Part shown: in pieces, positions 52,472 to 62,198 of the stretch
Layout: every line of letters begins with the position of its first letter
Position numbering within the stretch: the stretch's first letter is position 1
DNA from: Chloroflexota bacterium
Lineage (GTDB): Bacteria > Chloroflexota > Anaerolineae > Anaerolineales > Villigracilaceae
Assembly (NCBI GenBank): GCA_016195815.1
Contig: JACPYX010000010.1
Coordinates: 26,259-90,258 of the forward strand
Direction of reading: 5' to 3'
Length of the DNA stretch: 64,000 nt
Made by a program: the position numbers and the translations under genes
Notes under the pieces: model-generated
Seen by the model: the letters and a program-made list of their open reading frames with translations, nothing else
What the model was told of the DNA's origin: nothing
Databases searched by the model: none

Positions 52472-53047
52472 TTACGGCTGGGCAGCCGCCAAAACATATT
52501 TGCCGGTCTTGCCGGCCACCGCGCACGCCAGTTTATTGTCGCTTTCCAGTACGGTTTCAAGCGCTGTCCAAACCCGTCCATCGTAGACATAGATCTTGCC
52601 CGCTATGTTGGGCAACGCCGCAAAACAAATCTTAACATTGCCATCGGCGGGCGCAATTTCGGGCGCGGGCTTGCCGGACACATGATAGGTCAAATCGCAA
52701 ACTCCGGCCAGATAACGGGAGGTATCCTGAGGCTTGTTTTTCAGCACATCAAAAGGAAGCAACTTTGCAAAAAGACTGACGGTGTCAGCCAACTGTTCCA
52801 CATACACAGTGCAAACGCCTCCCACTGGATAAGTGCCGGGCTTTGTAATGGGCGGCGCTACAACCGGCGGCGGCTTGACACTGCCGGGGTTGGCATTTGC
52901 CTCCAGCCCGGCAGATTGATCCTGGCTCTGCCCCGCGCGGTTAATCACATCAGGCGCATTGCCTGCCCAGGCAATATTATTGCGAGCCAGAAAGAGAATC
53001 CCTGCCAGAACGAGAATGGCAACACCGATTCGAATTGCTTTGTTCAT
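52472..53047 (-). CDS. Exported hypothetical protein (191 aa)
   Basis: A 191-residue protein with a signal peptide (AIRIGVAILVLAGILFLA, about 4-21, cleavage after WAG). A Pro-rich linker (VKPPPVVAPPITKPG) leads to a C-terminal domain with four cysteines. I do not recognise the family. AAAGGAGATATAA precedes the ATG. A terminator follows, so it may be the end of the DUF4012 transcript. Confidence 0.7.
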   Translation of the reverse strand: MNKAIRIGVAILVLAGILFLARNNIAWAGNAPDVINRAGQSQDQSAGLEANANPGSVKPPPVVAPPITKPGTYPVGGVCTVYVEQLADTVSLFAKLLPFDVLKNKPQDTSRYLAGVCDLTYHVSGKPAPEIAPADGNVKICFAALPNIAGKIYVYDGRVWTALETVLESDNKLACAVAGKTGKYVLAAAQP

Positions 53048-53127
53048 TTATATCTCCTTTCAAAGTCTCTCGCTTTCAAATCCTAGCACAGGATAGCCGC
53101 CTGCCGGGTTCGGATTTATTTCGGATT

Positions 53128-55698
53128 TCAGCGGAGGTCGAAAGACACCTTGAGCTGGACATCCTCTCTCAAATCGGTCTGGATCATGATGTTCGCTCCA
53201 TCCACGATCCAATTGGGTGAGGCGGAGCTCAGCACCGCATTTGCTGGAAGATGCGCGCGCAGGGTCAGTGGAATGGCCAGGGTGCCGGGTTGTTTTTTAA
53301 AATTCAATTGATAGATAAAACCCTGGTCCTTACTTTGCAACAAGATGCGTTTGACAGGCAGGGCAAAACGCAGGCTGACATTTACGGTCTGGCCGCCGGG
53401 GACAACCAGCAGGGTTCCGAAACTATCCAGGCCCGGAAGTCCCTCCTCCAGTTTATCCACGCGCGGCGGCACGCTTTGATTCAGGATCGTCCAGGAGGCC
53501 GGCACGCTTTGTGGTGTGGAAGACAACAAGCGGGCGCCTTGCGGAACATAGACCCGCATGTAATCCCAGTAGCAACGGTCAATTGGATAAGAGGCCTCGC
53601 CGACGATCTGGCCCTCTTGGCTCCATTGGATGCAGGGGACATTCGGGTTTGCGTTATTCGTGTGACTGACAAATAATGTCCCAACCGGCGCGGAAAGATC
53701 GGTCAAATCAACATCGTAGACCAGGGAGGTAGCCACAACGGCGTTCGTTTTATTGAAGCCAATGTTGCTATCCATCACCAGCAGAAAGTCGCCCTGCCCG
53801 GACTGCACGGCTCCGTTCCAGTCCCGCCGTTCGATCACTGCCTTCATATCCTGATCGTCCATTTGCAGGAGCAGATGTCGTTGCTGGAGGGCTTGCAAGA
53901 GAGCTGCAGATACTGAACGCCACTCAGCTAGGCTGCCGCTCAGAACCCTGTTCAGAATCGCGTTTGCCAAAGAGCCAATAAAGGCCTTTCGAGTCCAGTT
54001 GGCGGGCCGCGATTCGCCCGAGGGAGGCGATTTGGCCGAACGCATATATGCAACTACATTATCAGCGGTGATCGGATAGGAAACGCCGTCTACATTCAAA
54101 GGCCCCAAAGTCCCCAGCAGCATAATCAACAGACGCTGATCGAAAGCCACAATTCCATTGACTGAATTCTGATGAGTATAGGCATACAACTGCTCGACGT
54201 ACAGAGCAGAGGTGGGGAAATCGGGGAACCAGTTGGCATCGCGCAAAAGCAGGACGCGGCTGTTCATATACTGGCTCAACTGCCAGGGCGCGACCGGATA
54301 TGGCATGGACCAGTTATCCAGTTCCCCGGAATCTTCAAACGATAGATCCACTATCCTGCCCTGATCCAATACCAATTTGCCAACCGCTGTAATAAAACCA
54401 CCGCTGGGGCGTAATTCATCTTCATTTTGCACAAGCAACAGATAAGTTTTGGGGCCCTCCGAGCCTGTTCCCAAAACGGAAGGCAGCGCCATCGCCAGCG
54501 ACAGACCATCCCGCATCCATTCCATGCCGGGATCAATTCGTTGAACGATCAAATCCCTGATCGGCTGTGAGAGCGCATCGGGGTTGATTTGATTACGCGC
54601 CTGCTGAGCTTTTTGAAGGTCCGCCTGAGCCTGCATCAACTGAGGACGCGCCTGAGATAAAAGAGTCGCGATTTCATCCAGCGACGAAGGTTTGCCGCTG
54701 GATGAGCTTTCCAGCAAAGGCGCGAATGCGGTTTCAGTTTTCTGTGCAGAAAGCGTCAGGCGCTGGACGAAATCAAGAAGCGACCCCGCCTGAGCAAGGT
54801 CGCCTCCATACGTCGGGACCCAACGGAGCCAGGGGCCCAGCCAAAGAACTGGCTCGACCTCTTTCCTCAGTAATTCCAGATCGCGATTCAATGCGGGCAA
54901 CTGGTTGAGAGTTGCATTTAGCGATTGCATGTCAGGCGAAGAAGGCAAGACCTGCTCCACTGCTTGTGCGTCCCCTTTAACTTTTTCGATCAAGCCATAA
55001 ATTCTATAAGTCTTTATTCCCGCGAAAAGAAGGAGCAAGAGGAGAATACCAGCAAGAAGCGTGGAAACAATACGTTTGCTAACCGGAAGCAATGGCCAGC
55101 GGTCAGCCGTTGCTTTCGCTGGCTTTCCAATCCCGGCCATCCCGCTTTCCAAACGCCTCAAGTGCGCCTCCCGGTCGCGAAGCAGGTTCGCCAGGCGCTG
55201 CAGACCCTTTTTATGCCAGTCGCTTAAGGTGCTGGAAGCCGCCACCTCCGGCTCGTCCCCCACCAGGCGATACCGCATCTTCTGATCTTCCGGGACGGCA
55301 CCGTCTGCGTTGCCAAAGGCAAAGAGCAAAATGGAACGATCAATTTCCCTCCAGGAATCCCGTAACGTGGGCGGAAAAGATGTCCCGAAGCGCAGGGGTG
55401 CAAAATATCGCGCGGCCAGAATACCGAACTCCCCCCAGCGCGTATCCAGCCGGAGTCCGCGGCGCGGCGGCAGGCCGGGCATCATCTGCCGAAATAATTT
55501 TCCGACGACCATCAGCAGACGCTCTCCGGGCCTCAGGCGCGCCAGCGCGGGATCTCTCCGAGCTTCATCCCAAACCAGCAGACTCTCCGCCCAAGGATGA
55601 TCATCCAGTTCTTCGGGATTCTGGACGCGTTCGAGGATGGATCTCAGATTTTCCATGCGGAAGGCAGACGCGTCCGCTGTGTTACGCCCGTTGCTCAC
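53128..55698 (-). CDS. DUF4012 large membrane protein
   Basis: An 856-residue protein. The cytoplasmic N-terminal 215 residues precede one membrane helix (about 215-238, VSTLLAGILLLLLLFAGIK). The exported part has coiled-coil-like helices, then the DUF4012 domain with LLLVQNEDELRPSGGFITAV and a beta-rich C-terminal half. DUF4012 proteins occur in polysaccharide loci of Chloroflexi and Actinobacteria, with unknown role. The GTG start at 55698 shares bases with the phosphatase TGA and has GAGGAGA five bases upstream. Confidence 0.88.
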   Translation of the reverse strand: MSNGRNTADASAFRMENLRSILERVQNPEELDDHPWAESLLVWDEARRDPALARLRPGERLLMVVGKLFRQMMPGLPPRRGLRLDTRWGEFGILAARYFAPLRFGTSFPPTLRDSWREIDRSILLFAFGNADGAVPEDQKMRYRLVGDEPEVAASSTLSDWHKKGLQRLANLLRDREAHLRRLESGMAGIGKPAKATADRWPLLPVSKRIVSTLLAGILLLLLLFAGIKTYRIYGLIEKVKGDAQAVEQVLPSSPDMQSLNATLNQLPALNRDLELLRKEVEPVLWLGPWLRWVPTYGGDLAQAGSLLDFVQRLTLSAQKTETAFAPLLESSSSGKPSSLDEIATLLSQARPQLMQAQADLQKAQQARNQINPDALSQPIRDLIVQRIDPGMEWMRDGLSLAMALPSVLGTGSEGPKTYLLLVQNEDELRPSGGFITAVGKLVLDQGRIVDLSFEDSGELDNWSMPYPVAPWQLSQYMNSRVLLLRDANWFPDFPTSALYVEQLYAYTHQNSVNGIVAFDQRLLIMLLGTLGPLNVDGVSYPITADNVVAYMRSAKSPPSGESRPANWTRKAFIGSLANAILNRVLSGSLAEWRSVSAALLQALQQRHLLLQMDDQDMKAVIERRDWNGAVQSGQGDFLLVMDSNIGFNKTNAVVATSLVYDVDLTDLSAPVGTLFVSHTNNANPNVPCIQWSQEGQIVGEASYPIDRCYWDYMRVYVPQGARLLSSTPQSVPASWTILNQSVPPRVDKLEEGLPGLDSFGTLLVVPGGQTVNVSLRFALPVKRILLQSKDQGFIYQLNFKKQPGTLAIPLTLRAHLPANAVLSSASPNWIVDGANIMIQTDLREDVQLKVSFDLR

Positions 55699-56177
55699 AA
55701 ACGTCTCCTCGATAATTCCTCCGCCAGTTGTTTGATCCTGGGAAAACCCCGCTGAACGAGATTGCACATTTCCCGCAGGATACGATAGCCCTGATCGGCG
55801 GAGGAATTGGGGTCGGGAATATCGAAGGGCACGCTGTCCACCATTTCAGACAAAAGATGGACCCGTTCGCGCGCGGCCGGGAACTCGATGCCGATGGCTT
55901 CCTTATGTCCTCTTTCCATGACCAGGATCAGGTCATAGCTCTCCAGCAGATAATCACTGACGACTTGCGTTCGATACCCCTCGATATTCACTCCAAGCGA
56001 TAGCCCATGCTGGACCACTTCCGAAGGCAGGGCCTGTTGCGAGATTGTCCATGTTCCGGCGCTGCCTACCAGCCAGTCCTGTTCGCACTGCTGGTCCTGC
56101 AGAAGCATATTAAAGTAGGCCGCGGCGACCGGAGAGCGATACTGGTTGGCCGTGCAAACGAACAAGACGGATGGCAT
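55695..56177 (-). CDS. Low-molecular-weight protein tyrosine phosphatase
   Basis: A 160-residue phosphatase with the P-loop C8-TANQY-R14-S and the general-acid Asp in DIPDPNSS, typical of Wzb/Etp enzymes. It would dephosphorylate the BY-kinase encoded three genes upstream and so control polymer length. It is coupled to the DUF4012 gene (GTGA). All catalytic residues are present. Confidence 0.92.
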   Translation of the reverse strand: MPSVLFVCTANQYRSPVAAAYFNMLLQDQQCEQDWLVGSAGTWTISQQALPSEVVQHGLSLGVNIEGYRTQVVSDYLLESYDLILVMERGHKEAIGIEFPAARERVHLLSEMVDSVPFDIPDPNSSADQGYRILREMCNLVQRGFPRIKQLAEELSRRRL

Positions 56178-56199
56178 AGTTGCTTTGTTGGAAGAGGAA

Positions 56200-57153
56200 T
56201 CAGGGGGCCGGTTTCTGGCGCGGAATCAACAGCCAGCCGGAAAAAGCCCGACAGCTTTCATCGAAATCGTTGTATTGTTTCAACGCAGCCGGGTCCGTTG
56301 ACAACTCACGCGCCAGCGACTCAATTGAACTGCCTGTGTTGGAGGCCAGGTAGGTTTCAAAAGATGGCAGATCTCCCGCTTGCGTTTCGCCGACCAGAAT
56401 GACCACCACCCATTCCTTAAGCAGGGGGACGGGCAGCCGGTAATTCAAGGCCCGGATCGCATCCACGGAAGTCTGGTAATAGTTCGCATACATGCTGAGG
56501 CTATCGCCGTCCTGTGCCTGATGAATGATGAATTTATGTTCTTTCCCAAAGGGTGTGTCCAATGGATAGCCACAGACGCCCTCAAACGGCGAGGTGGGAG
56601 TTTGCACAACCGGCGTGCCTGCGGAATAATCCGCAGACGTGGAAAAATTTGTTTGAATAGAAACAGGGCTTGGTGCAGGAGGAATAAAACTGCCAGGGGT
56701 TTTGGTTTGAGTCGCCGCCGCAGTAGATGTTACAGGAACTGTGACGGGAGGCTGGCTGCCTGTATTGGTCTTCCGAAACAAACCGGATGTGATTTCGTTC
56801 AACAATGAAGGAGTCTGCGCCAGCCAGAGAATCAACAACGCCGGGATCAATATGAACAACAAGGCGGGTATTCTTGCGGCTTGTTTGGCGCGGCCTGTTT
56901 TCGCCATGCGCCTGCCGCGCACTTCGGGCGGCAACGGCCCCGGTCTTTCGTTTCGATAGATGGGGCATTGAACATGATCGGAAGTATGACAGTATTTTCT
57001 TTGATGTTCGATCCGCACCGATTCGGGAGGCCGCGCGCGGTGACAATAATTCCAGTTGGAGGAAAAAGCCAGGCAGGTCTGAGGATCATCTTTCAACCCA
57101 AGAAAATCACAGCGGCTGGTGAGCGCGGACGAATGGCTTCGAGTATTTTTCAT
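56200..57153 (-). CDS. LysM-type protein with N-terminal Cys-rich motif
   Basis: A 317-residue protein. The first 65 residues have a Cys-rich pattern (CDFLGLKDDPQTCL, NYCHRARPP, KYCHTSDHVQCPIY) seen at the start of many Chloroflexi LysM proteins; it may bind zinc in the cytoplasm. A membrane helix (about 95-112) and a Thr/Pro/Ser linker lead to a LysM-like module (FIIHQAQDGDSLSMYANYYQ, about 206-250) for wall binding. Context suggests it links the polymer machinery to the wall. Confidence 0.8.
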   Translation of the reverse strand: MKNTRSHSSALTSRCDFLGLKDDPQTCLAFSSNWNYCHRARPPESVRIEHQRKYCHTSDHVQCPIYRNERPGPLPPEVRGRRMAKTGRAKQAARIPALLFILIPALLILWLAQTPSLLNEITSGLFRKTNTGSQPPVTVPVTSTAAATQTKTPGSFIPPAPSPVSIQTNFSTSADYSAGTPVVQTPTSPFEGVCGYPLDTPFGKEHKFIIHQAQDGDSLSMYANYYQTSVDAIRALNYRLPVPLLKEWVVVILVGETQAGDLPSFETYLASNTGSSIESLARELSTDPAALKQYNDFDESCRAFSGWLLIPRQKPAP

Positions 57154-57179
57154 GTGTCAGCAATGGGAAAGGCCGATTG

Positions 57180-59117
57180 TTATTTTCTCGCGGACGGGAC
57201 TTCTTCTTCAGATTGTCTGCCTTTTTTGGATTTTCCGTTTCGAGAGAATACGAATAAACGTGAGAGTCTGTTCTCTGAGGCGCTTTGCACTTCCTTTGTT
57301 GTGATTGTCTCGTCGTGATGATGCCCGGCATAATATTGATAGCCGCCGTTGTAGTAAGGCGAATAATGGCGATAACCGCCATAGTAATAAGGACGGTCGC
57401 GCGGGATGCGGTTGAAGATCACACCCAGGACGCGCGAGCCGGCCCGGTTCAACTGTTCGAGCGTGGCTCGCGCGTCCTGGGCCTGCGTATGGCCAGGCTG
57501 GATTACCAGCAATACTCCGTCAATCTTCGCCGCCAAAACCTGGATGTCTGCCACGAGTGACGGAGGGCTGTCAACGATCAGCATTTGCGAAGACTCACCC
57601 AGTTCGCGCAGGATTTGATCCATGCGGGCCGAGGCCAGCAGTTCTGTTGGGTTGGGCGGCAGGCTTCCGCTGGTAATGACCAAGACGCCCTCCAGGCCAT
57701 CGGACTTCTGCGAGACCAGCTGGGCTGGAATGGCACCGCGGAACAAATCGCTCAACCCGGAGCGATTTGGCAGATTGAGAAAGTGATGCACCTGCGGTTT
57801 GCGAAGATCAGCATCCAGCAATACGACCTGTTTGCCTCCCTGAGCCATGCTGGCGGCCAGGTTAACGGCGATGGTCGTCTTGCCCTCGTTCGGGCTGGCG
57901 CTGGCAATCACCAGGCTGCGAAGTGGTTTATCCACGCTGGAAAATTCCAGGTTGGTACGCAGCGAACGAAACGCCTCCGAGACCGGCGAACGCGGCTGGC
58001 GCACCACGTAAACGCCCTCATCGCTGGTGTCAGGATATTGCATGTTGGCAATGTAACCGATCACCGAAAGCCCCAGAATGCGTTCAACATCCTCCGGCGT
58101 TTTGATTGTATCGTCCAGATATTCAATGAGAAAAGCGACGCCGCCTGCCAGCATCAGGCCGACCAAACCCGCCAGCAAAGTATTGGTCAATGGACGCGGG
58201 CGCACCGGCTCATCCGGGACGACGGCCTGATCAATCTGAACGACATTGGGCGTATTCTGAAGCCGCGCCAGCCTCACGGATGCCTGACTATTTAACAAGT
58301 TGATATAAATCTGCTGATACAAACTCAATGTGGATTGAAGTTGAGAGAGCCGGGTTGAATTACTGCTCTGACTACCCTCTACAGGCTGGCCCAGCACCAC
58401 CAGGTTGGTGTTGATCTGTTGATACAGGTCCAGGATGGGCTGCAATTGATCGAGCTTGGACTGGTCATTCGCGATCTTGGCCAGGTTTTCCTGGGTGGGA
58501 TTGCGTTTGAGTTTGGCTATTTCCGTCTGCAAGCCGATGATCTGAGTCTGAAGGGTGGAAATTTGATTCTGAACCTGGATCAATTGATCCTGCACGGTGG
58601 CCGTGGAAACATCTGAAATTTGAGTCTGCAATGAAGCGATCTGAGTCTGAATCTGGTCAATCTGCGCCTGCAAACTCTGCTCGGTGGCGGTATAACGCCC
58701 GGATTGGAGATTTTCGTTCTGACCGATCAGGGATTGAACCAATGTATTGGCGATGGAGGCCGAACGCGCCGGGTCATTATCCTCGACGGTGAGTTGGATT
58801 ACCTGTGTAGTCCCGACCTGCTGGACGCGCAACTGAGCCGCGTCAATCGGGAATCCCAGTTCCGTCGCGGCGGAGTCTAACACTGGCTTAGTGGTAAGCA
58901 ATTGAATGTAAGTCTGCGCCAACTGCTGGTCGTTGAGGAAAGCGATATCGGTGGAGGCGCTTTGCGAAGCACGCAGCGCCAAGATGCGCGTGGACGCCTG
59001 ATAGATCGGGGTCTGATAGAGACTGGCGGCATATCCCCCAATCGCTCCCAGCGCCATTCCAAGTATCAACAACCAGGCCCAACGCCTCGCCATTTCCAGA
59101 TATTGTTTAAGTTCCAT
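57180..59117 (-). CDS. BY-kinase/chain-length regulator (Wzc/CapAB-type fusion)
   Basis: A 645-residue protein. The N-terminal Wzz domain has helices at about 14-32 and 310-332, with a long coiled coil between (about 145-250, rich in Gln and Ile). The kinase part has Walker A SASPNEGKTT (406-415), Walker A' LLDADLRK (433-440) and Walker B MLIVDSPP (512-519). The tail has a Tyr cluster (577-596), about nine tyrosines in PYYYGGYRHYSPYY, for autophosphorylation. It controls export and length of exopolysaccharide. Confidence 0.95.
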   Translation of the reverse strand: MELKQYLEMARRWAWLLILGMALGAIGGYAASLYQTPIYQASTRILALRASQSASTDIAFLNDQQLAQTYIQLLTTKPVLDSAATELGFPIDAAQLRVQQVGTTQVIQLTVEDNDPARSASIANTLVQSLIGQNENLQSGRYTATEQSLQAQIDQIQTQIASLQTQISDVSTATVQDQLIQVQNQISTLQTQIIGLQTEIAKLKRNPTQENLAKIANDQSKLDQLQPILDLYQQINTNLVVLGQPVEGSQSSNSTRLSQLQSTLSLYQQIYINLLNSQASVRLARLQNTPNVVQIDQAVVPDEPVRPRPLTNTLLAGLVGLMLAGGVAFLIEYLDDTIKTPEDVERILGLSVIGYIANMQYPDTSDEGVYVVRQPRSPVSEAFRSLRTNLEFSSVDKPLRSLVIASASPNEGKTTIAVNLAASMAQGGKQVVLLDADLRKPQVHHFLNLPNRSGLSDLFRGAIPAQLVSQKSDGLEGVLVITSGSLPPNPTELLASARMDQILRELGESSQMLIVDSPPSLVADIQVLAAKIDGVLLVIQPGHTQAQDARATLEQLNRAGSRVLGVIFNRIPRDRPYYYGGYRHYSPYYNGGYQYYAGHHHDETITTKEVQSASENRLSRLFVFSRNGKSKKGRQSEEEVPSARK

Positions 59118-59165
59118 TTTCCATCTCCTAAGCGATAAAATGTGCCCGGTAATCTTTCAACTTCA

Positions 59166-60311
59166 TCACAGGGTCGGCAGTGCCTTTCTCACCGATTCCG
59201 CCACCCATTCGACATCCGCATCCTGCATGGCAGGATACAAGGGTAAAGTCACCTCCCGCGCGGCGGCTTGCTCAGTGACGGGCAGTAAACCATTTGCCCA
59301 GCGGGCGCGAGTGCGGTAGATCTGGAATTGATGCACCGGCGGGTAGTGAATGCTGGTCTGCACGCCGCGCGCTTTCATCGCCTCCATGAATCGAATGCGA
59401 TCTGTTCCGGCTGGCAGAAGGATTGGCAGAATGTGATAACAGGATGTCCCGCGCGCCTCCGCAAACGGCATCCGAATTTCGGGGGCGAGTTCGGCCAGAA
59501 GTTCGCGATACAAAGCAGTGAGAGCCGCGCGTCGTTGATTATTGGCGCTGACCTTTCTCAATTGCACGCGTCCCAGGGCCGCACGCATCTCATCAATTCG
59601 ATAGTTGTAGCCCAAATCCACCACGTCATAACTCCAGGCATGTCCTTTGTGGCGATCCCAACTGAGCGAGGTCATGCCGTGTGAGCGCAAAATCTTCAAG
59701 CGCTCGGCCATAGCATCATCGTCAGTCGTCAACATGCCGCCCTCGCCCGTGGTCATATTTTTATTCGAGAAAAAACTGAAACAACCGATCTGCCCCCACG
59801 TACCCAGCTTGTGTCCATCGAGTTCCGAGCCAATGGCATGTGCCGAATCCTCGATGACAGCCAGGTCGTACCTGCGGGCAATATCCATGATGGCGGTCAT
59901 GTCACACGCATGCCCCGCGTAGTGCATCGCCAAAATCGCCCGCGTTTTATCGGTGATGTGTTTTTCAATGGAGGCAGGAGAGATCGTGAGACAATCCTCA
60001 CTCTCGATATCGGCGAAGACCGGGATCGCACCCGTGTATCGCACAGCGTTGGCGGTAGCAACGAACGTCAAGGAGGGCAGGATGACTTCATCTTTGAGCT
60101 TCAAACCAACCGCCAGGCAGGCCAGGTGCAACGCGGCAGTCGCGTTGGTGACCGCGATGGCATGTTTGGCGCCGATGAAAGCTGAGAATTCCTTCTCGAA
60201 ATTCTGTGTCTCCTCGCCCATGCTCAACCAGCGGCCGCGAATCACCTGCTGAACGGCCTGCTCCTCTTCTGCCCCAAAATCAATATCCGCCAACGGTACG
60301 CGCCAGTCCAT
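59166..60311 (-). CDS. DegT/DnrJ/EryC1/StrS sugar aminotransferase
   Basis: A 381-residue PLP enzyme of the sugar aminotransferase family, normal length. The PLP-binding Lys is in FFSNKNMTTGEGGML (about 181-195); VIEDSAHAIGSEL holds the Asp and His that contact PLP. It would transfer an amino group to a 4-keto-sugar nucleotide, probably the product of the LegB-like dehydratase in the same locus. It starts with TAATG overlap to the nucleotidyltransferase, so expression is coupled. Confidence 0.93.
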   Translation of the reverse strand: MDWRVPLADIDFGAEEEQAVQQVIRGRWLSMGEETQNFEKEFSAFIGAKHAIAVTNATAALHLACLAVGLKLKDEVILPSLTFVATANAVRYTGAIPVFADIESEDCLTISPASIEKHITDKTRAILAMHYAGHACDMTAIMDIARRYDLAVIEDSAHAIGSELDGHKLGTWGQIGCFSFFSNKNMTTGEGGMLTTDDDAMAERLKILRSHGMTSLSWDRHKGHAWSYDVVDLGYNYRIDEMRAALGRVQLRKVSANNQRRAALTALYRELLAELAPEIRMPFAEARGTSCYHILPILLPAGTDRIRFMEAMKARGVQTSIHYPPVHQFQIYRTRARWANGLLPVTEQAAAREVTLPLYPAMQDADVEWVAESVRKALPTL

Positions 60312-61030
60312 TATTCGGCCTCCGGCAGGAACTGTGATTTCATTTCAGAAAAATCCTGATTGGCCTGCTCGTAATCATCCGCGCGGCCCAGGTCCTTCCA
60401 ATATCCATCGAAGACGTAACCCAGCACCTTCTCACGTGCGGCTATCAATTTAAGCACCAGATCGGGAAAATCCAGATACTGCATCTTCGGGATATAGTCG
60501 AGCACGCGCGGCTCGAAGACGTAAATGCCCATGCTGACCGTGTAATCATAGGTGGGTTTCTCGATGTAGCCCGCCACACAATCATCCCCATCCCATTGGA
60601 TGACACCCAGATCAATCTTGACCTGGCGGCGATGCACTGCAATGGTGGCCGCGCCGCCCTTCTGTTTATGGAAGGCCAGTAACTTCTTCAGCTCAAGTGT
60701 GGTCAGCACATCGCCATTGGTGACCAGGAAGGTGTCGGCCAAATTTTCGATCAAAGCGATCGGCCCCGCGGTGCCAAGCGGCTTGTCCTCATAACTGTAT
60801 GAAATGCGCAGGTTCCAGCGCTCGCCGTTGCCGAAATAGGAGCGCAAAAGACTGGCCAGGTGACCAACGGTTAGAATCACATCCTCCACACCGGCGCGCT
60901 TCATCTGGCGCAAAAGCACTTCCAGAATCGGCATCTCACCGATGGGCATCAGCGGCTTGGGCAGGATGTGAGTATAGGGAGCCAGCCGCGTCCCGCGCCC
61001 CCCTGCCAGCACAACAGCTTTCATATTCAT
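60311..61030 (-). CDS. Sugar-phosphate nucleotidyltransferase
   Basis: A 239-residue enzyme with the signature LAGGRGTRLAPYTHILPKPL (8-27) and the metal-binding Asp in FLVTNGDVLT. It would form an NDP-sugar from a sugar-1-phosphate and NTP. It lacks C-terminal left-handed beta helix and CBS domains. Together with the dehydratase and aminotransferase it could supply an amino sugar, comparable to legionaminic-type pathways; the substrate cannot be told. Confidence 0.9.
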   Translation of the reverse strand: MNMKAVVLAGGRGTRLAPYTHILPKPLMPIGEMPILEVLLRQMKRAGVEDVILTVGHLASLLRSYFGNGERWNLRISYSYEDKPLGTAGPIALIENLADTFLVTNGDVLTTLELKKLLAFHKQKGGAATIAVHRRQVKIDLGVIQWDGDDCVAGYIEKPTYDYTVSMGIYVFEPRVLDYIPKMQYLDFPDLVLKLIAAREKVLGYVFDGYWKDLGRADDYEQANQDFSEMKSQFLPEAE

Positions 61031-61050
61031 TTCCTTCCCTTTCTTTGATC

Positions 61051-61174
61051 CGTCATTGCGAGCGATGGTCGAGTAACCCTGCGATCGAAGGGAGTGCCAA
61101 AGAGTGTATTGAGACCGGGCGAAGCAATCTCCTCGAGACTGGGGATTGCTTCGCGAAGAACACTCGCAATGACA
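61051..61174. repeat. MITE-like nested palindromic repeat
   Basis: GTCATTGCGAG (61052-61062) is inverted at 61163-61173, and GCGAAGCAATC (61119-61129) is inverted at 61144-61154. The 124-base unit resembles dispersed palindromic repeats seen in many bacterial genomes (CGTCATTGCGAGC...CTCGCAATGACA). It fills the gap between the dehydratase and nucleotidyltransferase genes and could fold into a long RNA hairpin. Confidence 0.85.
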
Positions 61175-61177
61175 TTA

Positions 61178-62176
61178 TCAAAATTCATAACGACCCGGAC
61201 GATACCATTCCAGATGCGCGCTGACCCAGGCGATGGTCTTCTCCAAGCCCTGTTCGAACAAGACTATCGGCTGCCAGCCCAATAAATTTTTAGCAAGACT
61301 ATTATCGGAAAGCAAGCGTTGGACCTCGGACTTCTCAGGCCGCAGACGTTCCGGATCCACCACGATTTTGACGGGGCGGCAGACCATCTCGATCACCAGC
61401 CGCGCCAGTTCACCCACGCGGACCTCGCGGCCGGTTCCCAAATTAAATGTTTTCCCTTCTACGCCCTCAGCTTGGGCCGCGCTCAGGAATCCGTTGATCG
61501 TATCGTTGACGTATGTAAAGTCGCGGCGGGCATCCAAATTGCCGAGGCGGATTGTGCTCTGCGTGAGAGCCTGCGTGATGATGGCCGGGATGACCGCCCG
61601 CGCCGACTGGCGCGGGCCGAAGGTATTGAACGGACGCACCGTGGTGATCGGCAAGCCATAGGTGCAGTAGAAACTCTCTGCCAATTTATCAGCGCCGATC
61701 TTGCTGGCTGAATACGGGGACTGCCCCTGAAGCGGATGGTTCTCACCAATCGGCACATGCAAGGCTGTGCCATAGACCTCGCTGGTGGAGGTGTGAATCA
61801 GCCGCTGTACGCCGTACTCGCGGCAGGCGAGCAAAACGTTCAATGTCCCCATAAAATTCGTTTCCGCAACTTCAGCAGGATGACGATAAGAATATGGAAT
61901 GGAGATCAACGCGCCGAGATGAAAAACAATCTCACAGCCTCTCGCCGCCGCATGGATGGCCTGCGCATCGCGCACATCCCCGGCGATCAATTCGACCTTG
62001 GATATCGAGTCCGGCGGGAGCAAACGCAACAAACCGGGGTCACCACGCGAGTTGTAGCGGACGAAGGCGCGCGGGCGCGCGCCCGCGTCCAGCAGGGCCT
62101 CGACCAGCTGACTGCCGATGAAGCCGCCCGCGCCGGTGACAAGTACTTGCTTATCTTTCCAGAATTCTTTTATCAT
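61178..62176 (-). CDS. NAD-dependent 4,6-dehydratase, LegB-like SDR
   Basis: A 332-residue extended SDR enzyme. The nucleotide-binding loop is TGAGGFIGSQL (14-24), and the catalytic residues fall in TSTSEVYG and YSASK (about Tyr 155, Lys 159). The pattern, including RAFVRYNSRGDPGLL, resembles LegB-type UDP-N-acetylglucosamine 4,6-dehydratases. It would make a 4-keto-6-deoxy sugar nucleotide for the DegT aminotransferase. Its end abuts the MITE-like repeat. Confidence 0.88.
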   Translation of the reverse strand: MIKEFWKDKQVLVTGAGGFIGSQLVEALLDAGARPRAFVRYNSRGDPGLLRLLPPDSISKVELIAGDVRDAQAIHAAARGCEIVFHLGALISIPYSYRHPAEVAETNFMGTLNVLLACREYGVQRLIHTSTSEVYGTALHVPIGENHPLQGQSPYSASKIGADKLAESFYCTYGLPITTVRPFNTFGPRQSARAVIPAIITQALTQSTIRLGNLDARRDFTYVNDTINGFLSAAQAEGVEGKTFNLGTGREVRVGELARLVIEMVCRPVKIVVDPERLRPEKSEVQRLLSDNSLAKNLLGWQPIVLFEQGLEKTIAWVSAHLEWYRPGRYEF

Positions 62177-62198
62177 TTAAGGTAACCCTTACATCCCC

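Noticed and set aside
51415..52590. 391-codon minus-strand frame
   Set aside because: It is a second frame of the DUF2723 gene, rich in Trp and Arg and without recognisable domains.
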